In this document: in pieces, positions 26,340 to 35,213 of the stretch
Layout of the letters: each line of letters starts with the position of its first letter
Position numbering within the stretch: position 1 is the stretch's first letter
Source: Microbulbifer okhotskensis
Lineage (GTDB): Bacteria > Pseudomonadota > Gammaproteobacteria > Pseudomonadales > Cellvibrionaceae
DNA: 64,000 bases
Reading direction: 5' to 3'
Assembly (NCBI RefSeq): GCF_023895975.1
Contig: NZ_JALBWM010000002.1
Coordinates: 44,053-108,052 of the forward strand
Made by a program: the position numbers and the translations under genes
The notes under the pieces: generated by a model
The model's database searches: none
Told to the model about the DNA's origin: nothing
Seen by the model: only the letters and a program-made list of their open reading frames with translations

Positions 26340-26946
26340 GGTAATTCGGATCCTGAATAGTGCTGTCGGAAGCGACTGGCTTCGAGATTCAAGTCGGTTA
26401 ATAGTGTGTTGAAATTGTTTTCGAGTTTTTTCCGCCCGGCTTTGAGTTCGGGCAGTAATTCCTGCAGGGCGACCGGGCGACCGGGCGGCGCAGACGCTGC
26501 CCAACTCGCTTCAGGGTAAATGCGATTACCTGCTCCTCGCGATAGCTCTGCAGCAGTCTAATTTGCTCGGCACGCTCAATAAATACCTTTGCGCGTGGCG
26601 GAATATACCGGCTGTCGGAATGAAAGTCTCTCCAACAACCGTTACAAAAATCATCCAGGTCCTCGGAGTGCCATTGTTGCCAGTTCAGAGCCAGCAAGTG
26701 ATCGAACCAAATGTCCAGTGCTATGCCGGCATAGCGGCGCCAGCTCGGGTCCAGTTGTGTTAGAGCGTCACGATATGCGGGGTGCGCATCCGTGGAGGCG
26801 TCGATGCGTCGATGTAGACGAATACCCCGTGCGATATCCATTGGCCAGTTGTCATCCAAAGGGCCTTTGACAAAATCTCCCAACAGGCCGCCCAGTCGCC
26901 AGCGAGGGTCGGGACCGGAAAGCAGTAGGTGTGCCAGGTAATTCAT
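26336..26946 (-). pseudogene. acpH: Acyl carrier protein phosphodiesterase, frameshifted by an 8-bp tandem duplication
   Basis: AcpH removes the 4'-phosphopantetheine group from acyl carrier protein. The N-terminal 150 residues are normal: MNYLAHLLLSGPDP, LGGLLGDFVKGPL, RGIRLHRRIDAFT-like RRIDASTDAHPAY, and ALDIWFDHLLALNW. At 26468-26487 the unit CGGTCGCC (minus strand) occurs twice in tandem. As read, the frame shifts after RRPV into an unrelated tail ending at 26398 (182 residues). Removing one unit restores RRPVALQELLPELKAGRKK through to a TGA at 26336 that overlaps the dsbB ATG, giving about 200 residues. It is either a real mutation, a slippage switch or a sequencing error. Confidence 0.85.
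26468..26487. repeat. 8-bp tandem repeat inside acpH
   Basis: GGCGACCG twice, plus a partial third GGCG, on the plus strand. Two units shift the frame; one unit restores it. Confidence 0.9.
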
Positions 26947-26995
26947 ACGAATCGCTTTCCAAATTTTTTACATGGCACGCGACTAGCCCGGTAGG

Positions 26996-28579
26996 CTAGT
27001 CCTGGCAGCAAATATACTGGGCATAGTAGCGGCTGAGAAATGCTTCAAAAGTGCCGCTGTCTTCCTTCTCGACTTCTTTTTGCTTGAGCAGCGAGGCCTC
27101 GGCCTGGTGAAGGAAGTCCTGTAGCGAGTCGCTGTCGAGAGGCCGCTCAAGGAAATAGCGGCGGTGCTGTTCTGCCTTAGCCATGGCCCACTGAGAAAAA
27201 TTGACTTTCTGCTCGCGCATCTCGGCCAGTATTTGCTGTGCGGGTGTAAGTATCTCGCCTTTCAGCTTGGCCTTTTGAACACCCACGGCACTGCGGTATT
27301 GCTCGCCACCCCAAGTGCTGTCGAGCAAGCCCGCAACTGAATCCACTTCCTCCAACAGCTGCGTGGCCCAGTCGCTGAGCTTGCGTTCGGTGCCATTGTC
27401 CAGCAGTGTCAGTTCGGGCTCATGGCCCCGATAGACGATGCGCTGTTGATTCTCCTGGGTACTGCGGTAATCAGAATCGCTGGTTTTGGGACTCTCTGTG
27501 AGCAGGCAGTGCAGCAGGAAGCTGTCGAGAAAGCGCATCTGTTGCGCATCGATACCCAGTGGCGAGAAGGGGTTCAAGTCGAGGCAGCGCACTTCGATAT
27601 ATTCGACTCCGCGATTGTCCAGTGCGGCCAGAGCGGTTTCCCCGCGTTTGGCTGGATTTTTCGGCCGTATTGGTGAGTAGAACTCATTTTCAATTTGCAG
27701 GATGCCGGTCGATAGTTGCTGGTAGTCCCCGTTGCCATCTTTGACACCCAACTCCCGATAGGGACCAAAAGAACTGCTGATAGCCGAGCAGAGTGTGGAT
27801 AAATAGCTGCGCAAATCGTTGTAGCAAACCACCAGAGACTGCTGAACGTTGCTGTTGTAACCCAGGTCGCCCATGCGCAGAGAGGTGGCATGGGGCACGT
27901 GCAGAGTGTGATCATCGCCGTTAAAGGGCTCGAGGTCGTGCTCGCGGCCATCGACAAAAGAAGAGCAAACCGCAGGGGATGCGCCGAATAAGTAGATTAG
28001 CAGCCAGTAGTTGCGGCGGAAATTGCGAATCAGATCGAAGTAACGCCGGGTCTTGAAGCTTTCCAGATCTTCATTGCTGCCTTCAAATTCGTGTAGCCAT
28101 AGCCAGAAATCGTCTGGGAGTGAGAAGTTGTAATGGATTCCGGCGATGGTCTGCATCGCCCGTCCGTAACGCAGACCCAGACCCAGGCGGTAGATGGTCT
28201 TCATGGTGCCGCTATGGGAGTCGCCGTAGCGGGCGACAGGGATATCTTTATCGGCGCCAATTGCGCAGGGCATGCTGTTGACCCACAGCAGTTCATCACC
28301 CATCTGGCTGTAGGTATAGCGGTGAATGCGATCCAAAACTCGAAGCGCCTCCTCCGGAGTTGCTACTGGCGGTGTGATGAACTCCAGTAATGCCTCGGAG
28401 AAATCTGTAGTAATACTTTCGTGTGTCAGTGCGGACCCCAATGTGGTCGCGTGAGGGGTTTCCGCGAGCGTGCCGTCAGAGGTGACCCGCAGGCTTTCCT
28501 TTTCGACGCCGCGAAGTATGCCCTTGAGCAGTTGTGCTGGTTTGGCTTGCGACAGGGCGGCCAGGTGAGAAATAGGCAC
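26996..28579 (-). CDS. gshA: Glutamate-cysteine ligase
   Basis: ATP-dependent first step of glutathione synthesis. A protein of 527 residues (MPISHLAALSQAKPAQLLKG) with family motifs GVEKESLRV, THESITTDFSEALLEFITPP and YRLGLGLRYGRAMQTIAGIH with NFSLPD. Also present are TSLRMGDLGYNSNVQ and YIEVRCLDLNPFSPLGI. It is the proteobacterial class 1 type. A small acidic-tailed protein gene precedes it on the same strand. Confidence 0.96.
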   Translation of the reverse strand: MPISHLAALSQAKPAQLLKGILRGVEKESLRVTSDGTLAETPHATTLGSALTHESITTDFSEALLEFITPPVATPEEALRVLDRIHRYTYSQMGDELLWVNSMPCAIGADKDIPVARYGDSHSGTMKTIYRLGLGLRYGRAMQTIAGIHYNFSLPDDFWLWLHEFEGSNEDLESFKTRRYFDLIRNFRRNYWLLIYLFGASPAVCSSFVDGREHDLEPFNGDDHTLHVPHATSLRMGDLGYNSNVQQSLVVCYNDLRSYLSTLCSAISSSFGPYRELGVKDGNGDYQQLSTGILQIENEFYSPIRPKNPAKRGETALAALDNRGVEYIEVRCLDLNPFSPLGIDAQQMRFLDSFLLHCLLTESPKTSDSDYRSTQENQQRIVYRGHEPELTLLDNGTERKLSDWATQLLEEVDSVAGLLDSTWGGEQYRSAVGVQKAKLKGEILTPAQQILAEMREQKVNFSQWAMAKAEQHRRYFLERPLDSDSLQDFLHQAEASLLKQKEVEKEDSGTFEAFLSRYYAQYICCQD

Positions 28580-28662
28580 TCGAATCTCCTTGGTACTACC
28601 GGAACGCTATTGTAGGGCCGCTATCTAGGGCGACTTTGTGCCGGTGCTGAATGGTCAGGCGC

Positions 28663-29088
28663 TCAGGCAGCGGATTCTGATTTTTTTTCGTCGGGTTGTG
28701 CGGACGTTTCTGTTGTCGCCTGCTCTGAAGCAACTTCTGGGGTTTCCTCGGGCGCGACTTGGGGGGCCGGGTCCAGATCCGGATCGTCCTGCTCTGGTAG
28801 CTCCTCGGGTGTGGAGGGCTCGGCTTCCGGGGTTCCCTGTATATCGTCAACGGGGGACTGGGCGAAAGCTTCCTCGGGAATAAGGGGTTGGCCCTTGGTG
28901 CTGAGATCGCATTGCAGTAATTCGATGCGAAGGCTCACATCGCGAGTGTTGGCCTCGAACATCTGATTGATAGCGATATCTTTATGTTCGTTGCGAAACA
29001 GTTTGTTTGGCTCGCGGCCGTCAGTCCACTCACCACTTTTACTCAGGAACTGCTGGTGCTGATTGGTCAGCACGTACACATGACTCAT
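28663..29088 (-). CDS. Conserved-looking protein of unknown function with acidic tail
   Basis: 141 residues from ATG 29088 (MSHVYVLTNQHQQFLSKSGE). The first 75 residues look like a small folded domain, with charged and aromatic residues alternating (WTDGREPNKLFRNEHKD, then AINQMFEANTRDV). The rest is disordered and rich in Glu, Pro and Thr. No signal peptide or membrane segment. It lies 83 bases upstream of gshA on the same strand, so the two may share a transcript. I do not recognise the family. Confidence 0.7.
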   Translation of the reverse strand: MSHVYVLTNQHQQFLSKSGEWTDGREPNKLFRNEHKDIAINQMFEANTRDVSLRIELLQCDLSTKGQPLIPEEAFAQSPVDDIQGTPEAEPSTPEELPEQDDPDLDPAPQVAPEETPEVASEQATTETSAQPDEKKSESAA

Positions 29089-29249
29089 TATGTTGGGCAA
29101 CTTTGATGCTGTGACAAAAAGGCAGTTTAGCGACGGGGGCTGTGCGGCTCAAGAATTCCGTTGAAGCGAAAGCGGTAAACGCATGCTCCAATGGGTTGAA
29201 AGGGAAGAAGTGGGACCTTTGGCGGCTATTGAAAGCATTTTTTTGGCCG

Positions 29250-29283
29250 TCTGCAACCCGCACGGGGAGGTTCGGGTTGCAGA
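29250..29283. repeat. Perfect 11-bp inverted repeat
   Basis: TCTGCAACCCG / CGGGTTGCAGA with a 12-base loop, downstream of the malic enzyme gene and upstream of the 141-residue protein gene. No T run follows on the minus strand. The remainder of 29089-29371 holds no gene that I can support. Confidence 0.6.
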
Positions 29284-29337
29284 TCAAGTAGGTAGTTGTC
29301 TGAATTGTCGCGCTGGGACGGGATAAATCTTCATTGA

Positions 29338-29348
29338 CCCCCCCCCCC
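29338..29348. repeat. Run of 11 C (11 G on minus strand)
   Basis: A homopolymer tract 23 bases beyond the malic enzyme stop codon. Such tracts are prone to slippage and to assembly error. A 16-codon frame starting ATGAAGATT follows it on the minus strand but cannot be supported. Confidence 0.9.
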
Positions 29349-29371
29349 GGTAGGCTTCATTCAACAAGTTG

Positions 29372-30625
29372 TTAGAGGGTTTCCAACGGGTAGTGTTCGG
29401 GATAGGGCAAGCGTGCGCAGCCACTGTCCACGGCGGCGCGAGCCACTGCGCAAGCCACCTCGGGTAACAGGCGTGGATCAGTCGGTTTGGGCAGGATATA
29501 GGTGGACCCGAAACTGAGTTCGATGCCGCCGTAACCGTCGCGTACAGAGTCCGGCACTGGCAGACGAGCGATTTTACGAATCGCCTCAATAGCGGCCAGT
29601 TTCATATCTTCATTGATTCGCGCCGCACGCACATCCAAGGCCCCGCGGAAGATAAACGGGAAGCAGAGTACGTTGTTCACCTGGTTCGGGTAGTCGGAGC
29701 GGCCCGTGGCCATAATCAGGTCATCGCGGACACTGTGCGCCAGCTCGGGTTTGATTTCCGGATTGGGATTGGAACAGGCGAAGACCACCGGTTTTGGGGC
29801 CATCCGCTGCAGCTGCTCCGCAGACAGCAGGTCCGGGCCGGATACACCGAGGAACACATCGGCATCGGTAATGGCGTCGTCGAGTGTGCGCATATCGGTA
29901 TCTCGCGCCCACTCGCCTTTATAGGCATTAATATCGGTACGCCCGGAGTGAATAACTCCCCGGCTGTCGAGCATAGTGATTTGCTCTTTGCGTGCGCCCG
30001 CCGCCAACAGCAGCTTGCAGCACGCGGTAGCGGCGGCACCGGCGCCGAGGCAGACCATATGCACTTCGCTGATTTCCTTACCCTGAATCTCCAGGGCATT
30101 GAGCATGCCGGCCACCGTAACAATGGCGGTACCGTGTTGGTCGTCGTGGAAAACTGGTACCGGACAGCGCTCGATCAGGGCCTCTTCGATATGGAAGCAC
30201 TCGGGCGCTTTAATATCCTCAAGGTTGATACCGCCAAAGGTATTGGCAATCGACGCGACTGTCTGGATAAATTGTTCGGGGCTGCTGGCATCGACTTCGA
30301 TATCCACCGAGTTGATATCGGCAAAGCGCTTGAATAGTAGCGATTTACCTTCCATCACCGGCTTTGATGCCAGGGGACCCAGGTTACCGAGGCCTAGAAT
30401 TGCGCTGCCATTGGAAATGACAGCGACCAGGTTGCCTTTGCCGGTATAGCGATAAGCTGCCTCCGGGTCCTTGGCAATTTCTCGCACAGGTTCTGCGACA
30501 CCTGGGCTATAAGCCAAGGATAGGTCTTCCTGGGTTTCGGCAGAAGTCGTCAGTTCAACTGAAAGTTTGCCGGGACTGGGCAGCGCGTGGTAATCGAGCG
30601 CTGCCTGGCGCAATGAATCCGTCAT
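29372..30625 (-). CDS. Malic enzyme, short form
   Basis: Oxidative decarboxylation of malate to pyruvate with NAD(P)+. A protein of 417 residues (MTDSLRQAALDYHALPSPGK) with YSPGVAEPVREIA, TGKGNLVAVISNGSAILGLG, FKRFADINSVDIEV and the metal/active-site segment FHDDQHGTAIVTVAGMLN. The dinucleotide loop is GAGAAATACCKLL. The C-terminal phosphotransacetylase-like domain of MaeB is absent. Cofactor choice cannot be judged reliably. It lies near rpmE and priA as in Pseudomonas. Confidence 0.92.
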   Translation of the reverse strand: MTDSLRQAALDYHALPSPGKLSVELTTSAETQEDLSLAYSPGVAEPVREIAKDPEAAYRYTGKGNLVAVISNGSAILGLGNLGPLASKPVMEGKSLLFKRFADINSVDIEVDASSPEQFIQTVASIANTFGGINLEDIKAPECFHIEEALIERCPVPVFHDDQHGTAIVTVAGMLNALEIQGKEISEVHMVCLGAGAAATACCKLLLAAGARKEQITMLDSRGVIHSGRTDINAYKGEWARDTDMRTLDDAITDADVFLGVSGPDLLSAEQLQRMAPKPVVFACSNPNPEIKPELAHSVRDDLIMATGRSDYPNQVNNVLCFPFIFRGALDVRAARINEDMKLAAIEAIRKIARLPVPDSVRDGYGGIELSFGSTYILPKPTDPRLLPEVACAVARAAVDSGCARLPYPEHYPLETL

Positions 30626-30655
30626 TTGGGGGCTGTTCTCTCGAATACTGTGGGC

Positions 30656-30669
30656 AACACTTAAGTGTT
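30656..30669. promoter_or_regulatory. 14-bp palindrome upstream of malic enzyme
   Basis: Perfect palindrome AACACTTAAGTGTT, about 31 bases before the malic enzyme start, a possible operator. The binding protein is unknown. The rest of 30626-30911 holds no supported gene. Confidence 0.4.
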
Positions 30670-30911
30670 AACCCGGTTACTGCGGGGGCCAGAGGATAAC
30701 CGAGGGGAGCTTACAGCCACAAGCGTAAAAATCTGCGATACCTGGTGCGGACTGCTATTTTCATCGAGGTTATCGGCGATATTCAGGATAAGTAGCCGCG
30801 AAAACTCGACTTATAAGGATGAAGTTATCGATATTGGCCGAAAGATTAAGCGATTCAAGTCGATTTTGATTTGGGGTACACCAGCTTACAAATTGAGCCT
30901 GAGAAGGGCAT

Positions 30912-30946
30912 AAAAAAAGGCACCATCGCAGTGCGAGGTGCCTTTT
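30912..30946 (-). terminator. Rho-independent terminator of rpmE
   Basis: On the minus strand AAAAGGCACC-TCGC pairs with GCGA-GGTGCC (one bulged base) and is followed by a run of seven T, 54 bases beyond the rpmE stop. Confidence 0.85.
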
Positions 30947-30999
30947 CGGAGCGGGTGCTGCTATAGAGCAGCGGACCGCGCTCGAGCGAAGAGCCCGGA

Positions 31000-31212
31000 T
31001 TACTTGCCGATACGGCTGCCGAAACGCTTCTTGAAACGGTCAACACGGCCACCGGTGGTAGCTTGCTTCTGCTTGCCAGTGTAGAAGGGGTGACACTGGG
31101 AGCAAACGTCGATTTGCATGTCTTTGCCCAAGGTAGAGCGGGTTTGGACAACATTACCGCAGGAGCAGGTAGCGGACAGGTCGGTGTACTTAGGATGGAT
31201 ATCTGCTTTCAT
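31000..31212 (-). CDS. rpmE: 50S ribosomal protein L31
   Basis: A 70-residue large-subunit protein reading [20 protein letters not shown]. Cysteines in CSC and CSQC form the zinc-binding type. ATG 31212 has AGAGG 6 bases upstream; longer readings add unrelated residues. It is divergent from priA, the usual gammaproteobacterial arrangement. Confidence 0.96.
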   Translation of the reverse strand: MKADIHPKYTDLSATCSCGNVVQTRSTLGKDMQIDVCSQCHPFYTGKQKQATTGGRVDRFKKRFGSRIGK

Positions 31213-31553
31213 GATTGCCTCTTTTCGACACCGCCACTCGATCTGTTGCCGGGCACGGTATCGTCGTTGGAGCAGGAACCGGAATGATTCCAGGCTGTTT
31301 AAAAAGTCGGCGCATACTATCAGATTAGTGTCGGGGTTCAAGCACAAATAGGCCCCGCTGATAAAGGCATACTTATATGCAGGAAATGATATCAGCTTAG
31401 ATCTCACCGGGGTTGTGGGCATGAACCCGATGCCCTGTCGAGTGACTTTAAAGTCGCAATTTAGCGGCTAACCCCCAATTCCTTGACGAGACCCTGCAAC
31501 TTCCCACGTCAGCCAGTACACTAGCGCCTTTTGTCCAAGTGAGTGGGGGTAAG
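31213..31553. other. Divergent intergenic region between rpmE and priA
   Basis: About 340 bases without a supported gene. It holds a 12-bp palindrome GACTTTAAAGTC (31444-31455). I saw no zinc-uptake-regulator box for rpmE. Confidence 0.4.
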
Positions 31554-33767
31554 GTGCAGGAGTCAGTCCAACAGAGAGTCATTTTAAGGTTGGCAGTTCC
31601 CGTGCCCCTTAGGCGGCTGTTTGACTATTTGCCGCCAGAGGGCCTCTCCCCGGAATTATTGCAACCGGGGCAGCGCCTGTGGGTACCGTTTGCCGGCCGT
31701 AAACTGGTAGCAGTGTTGCTGGAAATTGTCCAGGAGTCCCCCCACACAGGGTTAAAGCCGGCGCTGGGGCTTGTGGATTCACAAGTATTGTTCGGTCACG
31801 ACAGTCGCAAGTTATTGGCCTGGATCGCCGATTACTACCAGGCGCCACTCGGAGAGGTCTACGCAACGGCTTTGCCTGTCGCACTGCGAAAGGGTAAGCC
31901 AGCGGATCACTGGGCTGAGCAGTGGCTGCAGCTCACGATAGAAGGCAAGGGTCTACCGGAGTCCGCACTTGCGCGTGCGCCTAAGCAGCAGGCACTGCTG
32001 CAGGTGTTGCTGCGCGATGGAAAGCAAAGCCGCACCCATCTTAAAACTCTCGGGCATAACCCCACTGCGATTCGTGCATTGCAGGATCGGGGGCTGGTCG
32101 AGTGGGAGTCGGGCCCGACGGTGCCCTCCCCCCTGCCCGCCGCAGAGCGCGCGCCGGTTCCAGAATTGAACAGCGAGCAACAGCAGGTGCTGGAAGCTAT
32201 TGACGGCAGCTGTTTCTCGGCTTCCCTGCTCGAAGGTACCACCGGTAGTGGCAAGACAGAGGTCTATTTGCGCTTGATCCAGCAGGTGCTGGACAGTGGG
32301 CGCCAGGCGCTGCTATTGGTGCCGGAGATTGGACTCACGCCACAAACCTTGAGACGTATAACTTCACGTTTTCCTACACGCAGTATTGCCGCACTGCATT
32401 CCGGGTTGGCCGACGGTGAGCGCGCGCAGTCCTGGTTGGCCGCCGCCGGGGGCCAGGCGGATATTGTGATAGGTACTCGCTCGGTGATTATGACACCCCT
32501 GCCGCGACTCGGCGTGGTGATTGTCGATGAAGAGCACGACGCCTCCTTTAAGCAGCAGGATGGTGTGCGCTATTCAGCCCGCGATCTGGCCGTGGTTCTG
32601 GGCCGCAATGCCAATGTGCCGGTGTTATTGGGTTCTGCCACGCCCTCCCTGGAAACTTTGCACAACGCTTTGAGTGGGCGCTATCAGCACCTGCGTATGC
32701 GCCACCGCGCGGGGGATGCCAAGCCGCCGCAAATTCATGTGGTACCGACACTCCGTGAGCCTTTGGAGGAGGGGTTTTCCCCCCAGGTACTGCGCCATAT
32801 TGGCGATACTCTGATGCGGGGCGAGCAGGCTCTGGTATTTATCAACCGGCGCGGTTTTGCGCCGGCGCTCAGCTGCGACGACTGTGGCTGGCTGGCGGAT
32901 TGCCCACACTGTTCAAGTAAATTGACCATGCACCGGCGTCAACGCCAGTTGCGCTGTCATCATTGCGATTATCGCCGCCCGCTGGTCGATAGTTGTCCAC
33001 AGTGTCACAGCCATTCTATCTCGGCCCTCGGCGGCGGAACCGAGCGCAGTGAAGAGCTGTTGGCCCGGCGTTTTGGGGAATACCCGGTTATCCGGGTTGA
33101 CCGAGATACTACCGCCAGTAAACAAGCTTTGGATAAGTTGCTGGCGCCGGCTCGCGAGGGTAAGCCCTGCCTCTTGTTGGGAACCCAGATGTTGGCCAAG
33201 GGGCATCATTTACCACGGGTCACTTTGGTGGTAATTCAGGATGCCGATGGCGGTTTGTTCAGTGCAGATTTTCGAGCGCCCGAGCGCACCGGACAATTGC
33301 TGGAGCAGGTGGCGGGCCGCGCCGGGCGCGGCAGCCTGAGTGGACGGGTACTGGTTCAGAGCCGCTTCCCGGAACACCCTTTATTACAACTGCTGCTGGA
33401 AAAAGGGTACGGCGCTTTTGCGCGGCAATTGCTGCGCGATCGCGCTGTCGCGCAGTTGCCACCAGTGAATGCCATGGCCCTGCTGAGAGCTGAGTGCGAA
33501 GAACCCCGTTGGGCCGAAGAGTTTTTACACAATGCGCGCCTTTTTATGCAGTCTCTGGTACCTCCATCTCCACAGATTCAATATCTGGGGCCGGTGCCAG
33601 CGCTGCTGGAGCGCAAGTCGGGCCGCTTTCGCTTTTATTTACAAGTAACAGCGCAGAGCCGTGCGCAGTTACAGCCGCTATTGGCGCGAGTCTGTGCCTG
33701 GGCGGAGGGCAATAAAAATCGCCGTCTGCGGTGGGCGGTCGATATGGATGCGCAGGAATTATCGTGA
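31554..33767 (+). CDS. priA: Primosomal protein N' (PriA helicase)
   Basis: Restarts stalled replication forks by loading the primosome. About 737 residues. The N-terminal DNA-binding domain has RLFDYLPPEGL; then Walker A TTGSGKTEVYL, DEEH box IVDEEHDASFK, and QMLAKGHH with LLEQVAGRAGRG. The zinc-binding insert is CDDCGWLADCPHC...CHHCDY...CPQCHS. I take GTG 31554, preceded by GGGGGTAAG; a GTG 15 bases earlier has no ribosome-binding site. In Pseudomonas argS follows; here a SPOR protein does. Confidence 0.95.
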   Translation: MQESVQQRVILRLAVPVPLRRLFDYLPPEGLSPELLQPGQRLWVPFAGRKLVAVLLEIVQESPHTGLKPALGLVDSQVLFGHDSRKLLAWIADYYQAPLGEVYATALPVALRKGKPADHWAEQWLQLTIEGKGLPESALARAPKQQALLQVLLRDGKQSRTHLKTLGHNPTAIRALQDRGLVEWESGPTVPSPLPAAERAPVPELNSEQQQVLEAIDGSCFSASLLEGTTGSGKTEVYLRLIQQVLDSGRQALLLVPEIGLTPQTLRRITSRFPTRSIAALHSGLADGERAQSWLAAAGGQADIVIGTRSVIMTPLPRLGVVIVDEEHDASFKQQDGVRYSARDLAVVLGRNANVPVLLGSATPSLETLHNALSGRYQHLRMRHRAGDAKPPQIHVVPTLREPLEEGFSPQVLRHIGDTLMRGEQALVFINRRGFAPALSCDDCGWLADCPHCSSKLTMHRRQRQLRCHHCDYRRPLVDSCPQCHSHSISALGGGTERSEELLARRFGEYPVIRVDRDTTASKQALDKLLAPAREGKPCLLLGTQMLAKGHHLPRVTLVVIQDADGGLFSADFRAPERTGQLLEQVAGRAGRGSLSGRVLVQSRFPEHPLLQLLLEKGYGAFARQLLRDRAVAQLPPVNAMALLRAECEEPRWAEEFLHNARLFMQSLVPPSPQIQYLGPVPALLERKSGRFRFYLQVTAQSRAQLQPLLARVCAWAEGNKNRRLRWAVDMDAQELS

Positions 33768-33849
33768 ATATGCGCTGGATTGCGCGCCTGGGACTGAATT
33801 GACGGTACAATTCTCACATCGCTAAAACCATACAGGGAAGAGATTTTCG

Positions 33850-34431
33850 ATGAGCCGTCGCAACAACAGCCGCCGCAGTAAAAACTCCGCAGGCAAGCCC
33901 GCATGGGTGTGGTTTGTCCTGGGGAACTTTGTCGGTGGTTTTGCGGTGACGCTGTTGTTTCTTTATGACATGAATGGAGATGGCCGGGGTATTAGTGGTA
34001 CTAAACCCCAGACGCTAAAGCAGCAAAAAGAGGCTTCGCCACAGCCGCGCTTTGATTTTTATACCAAGCTGAAGGAAAACGAGGTGACGGTTCCGCCACC
34101 CAAAGTAGCGCAACCAGAACGGCGTAGTCACACCGATAACGCCTCTCAAAGTAGCAATTCACAGGATTCCGGGCGCAGCAGCGCGCCCCCCCAAGTCTAT
34201 ATTCTGCAGGCGGCTTCCTTTCGCGATGCGACTGAGGCAGAGCGCCTGCGTGTTGAGCTCACTCTCGCCAACCTCGATGTAAAAGTGGAGTCTGCGACCG
34301 ATAACCGTGGAACCTGGCACCGGGTTTTGGTCGGGCCTTACAACAATCGTTCTCGCATGGCCAAGGCGCGCCAAGTCTTGGCTGAGCACAGGCTGATGCC
34401 GCTGGTATTGAAGCGCCCGGCAGCCCAGTGA
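33850..34431 (+). CDS. SPOR-domain membrane protein, FtsN-like
   Basis: A 193-residue bitopic inner-membrane protein. A short basic cytoplasmic tail (MSRRNNSRRSKNSAGK) is followed by one membrane segment (WVWFVLGNFVGGFAVTLLFLY), a Pro/Ser-rich periplasmic linker and a C-terminal SPOR domain from about residue 117 (YILQAASFRDATEAERLRVEL, then RVLVGPYNNRSRMAKARQVL). SPOR domains bind denuded glycan at the division site. Its place before hslVU corresponds to the Pseudomonas FtsN-like gene. Confidence 0.9.
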   Translation: MSRRNNSRRSKNSAGKPAWVWFVLGNFVGGFAVTLLFLYDMNGDGRGISGTKPQTLKQQKEASPQPRFDFYTKLKENEVTVPPPKVAQPERRSHTDNASQSSNSQDSGRSSAPPQVYILQAASFRDATEAERLRVELTLANLDVKVESATDNRGTWHRVLVGPYNNRSRMAKARQVLAEHRLMPLVLKRPAAQ

Positions 34432-34489
34432 CCGCAAGTTCGCTGGCGGTGGGCCGGCATCACTGCATGCGGTAATTGTGACCTCTCTT

Positions 34490-34518
34490 ATTGAAATCAG
34501 CGTGCACCGTCCTCACTT
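34490..34518 (+). promoter_or_regulatory. Sigma-32-like promoter for hslVU
   Basis: ATTGAAA (34490-34496), a 14-base spacer and CCTCACTT (34511-34518), against the heat-shock consensus CTTGAAA and CCCCATNT. It is 81 bases before hslV. hslVU is a known heat-shock operon in E. coli, and rpoH is present in this window. Confidence 0.55.
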
Positions 34519-34598
34519 ACCTAATCTGAAGAAAATTCCCCGGCGCGGGCATGCTGATGTCCGCAGCCCGAGTACACGCGCAATCCGAGAGGTCTCCA

Positions 34599-35138
34599 TT
34601 GGAACAGTATCGCGGAACTACTATTTTATCCTGCCGCCGTAACGGCAAAGTTGTGATTGGCGGCGACGGTCAGGTGTCCATGGGCAACACCGTTATGAAA
34701 GGCAATGCCCGCAAGGTACGCCGCTTGTATAAAGATCAGGTTATCGCTGGTTTTGCCGGTGGTACTGCAGACGCTTTTACTCTTTTTGAACGCTTTGAAG
34801 CCAAGTTGGAGGCCCACGGTGGCCAGTTGACTCGCGCAGCGGTGGAATTGGCCAAAGACTGGCGTACCGATCGCGCCCTGCGTCGTCTGGAGGCTTTGCT
34901 GGCGGTAGCGGATTCCACCGCCAGTCTGGTAGTGACGGGCAATGGCGATGTCATTCAACCTGAAGACGACCTGATTGCCATTGGCTCTGGTGGCCCCTTC
35001 GCCCAGTCTGCGGCGCGTGCGCTGCTCGATAATACCGATATGGATGCCCGCTCCATCGTTGAGCAGGGGCTGAAAATTGCCGGTGATATCTGCGTTTACA
35101 CCAATCAGAATCACACCATTGAAGAATTGACTTACTGA
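34599..35138 (+). CDS. hslV: ATP-dependent protease peptidase subunit HslV
   Basis: Proteasome-like threonine peptidase that forms a double ring capped by HslU. The start is a TTG at 34599 with GAGAGG just upstream; upstream in-frame ATGs lack family sequence. The catalytic threonine follows a short leader EQYRG, giving [19 protein letters not shown] after processing, whereas E. coli HslV starts directly with [22 protein letters not shown] and [19 protein letters not shown] are typical. It is followed by hslU after 75 bases. Confidence 0.95.
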   Translation: MEQYRGTTILSCRRNGKVVIGGDGQVSMGNTVMKGNARKVRRLYKDQVIAGFAGGTADAFTLFERFEAKLEAHGGQLTRAAVELAKDWRTDRALRRLEALLAVADSTASLVVTGNGDVIQPEDDLIAIGSGGPFAQSAARALLDNTDMDARSIVEQGLKIAGDICVYTNQNHTIEELTY

Positions 35139-35213
35139 GTGCCAGGCAAATTTTAGAACGGCTGGCTGAGCGGGCTAATTAAGCCCCCGCAAGAATTTTT
35201 TGCAGGAATTTGT

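Noticed and set aside
30665..30913. 82-codon plus-strand frame upstream of malic enzyme
   Set aside because: Lies in a promoter/terminator region with no family sequence and no ribosome-binding site.
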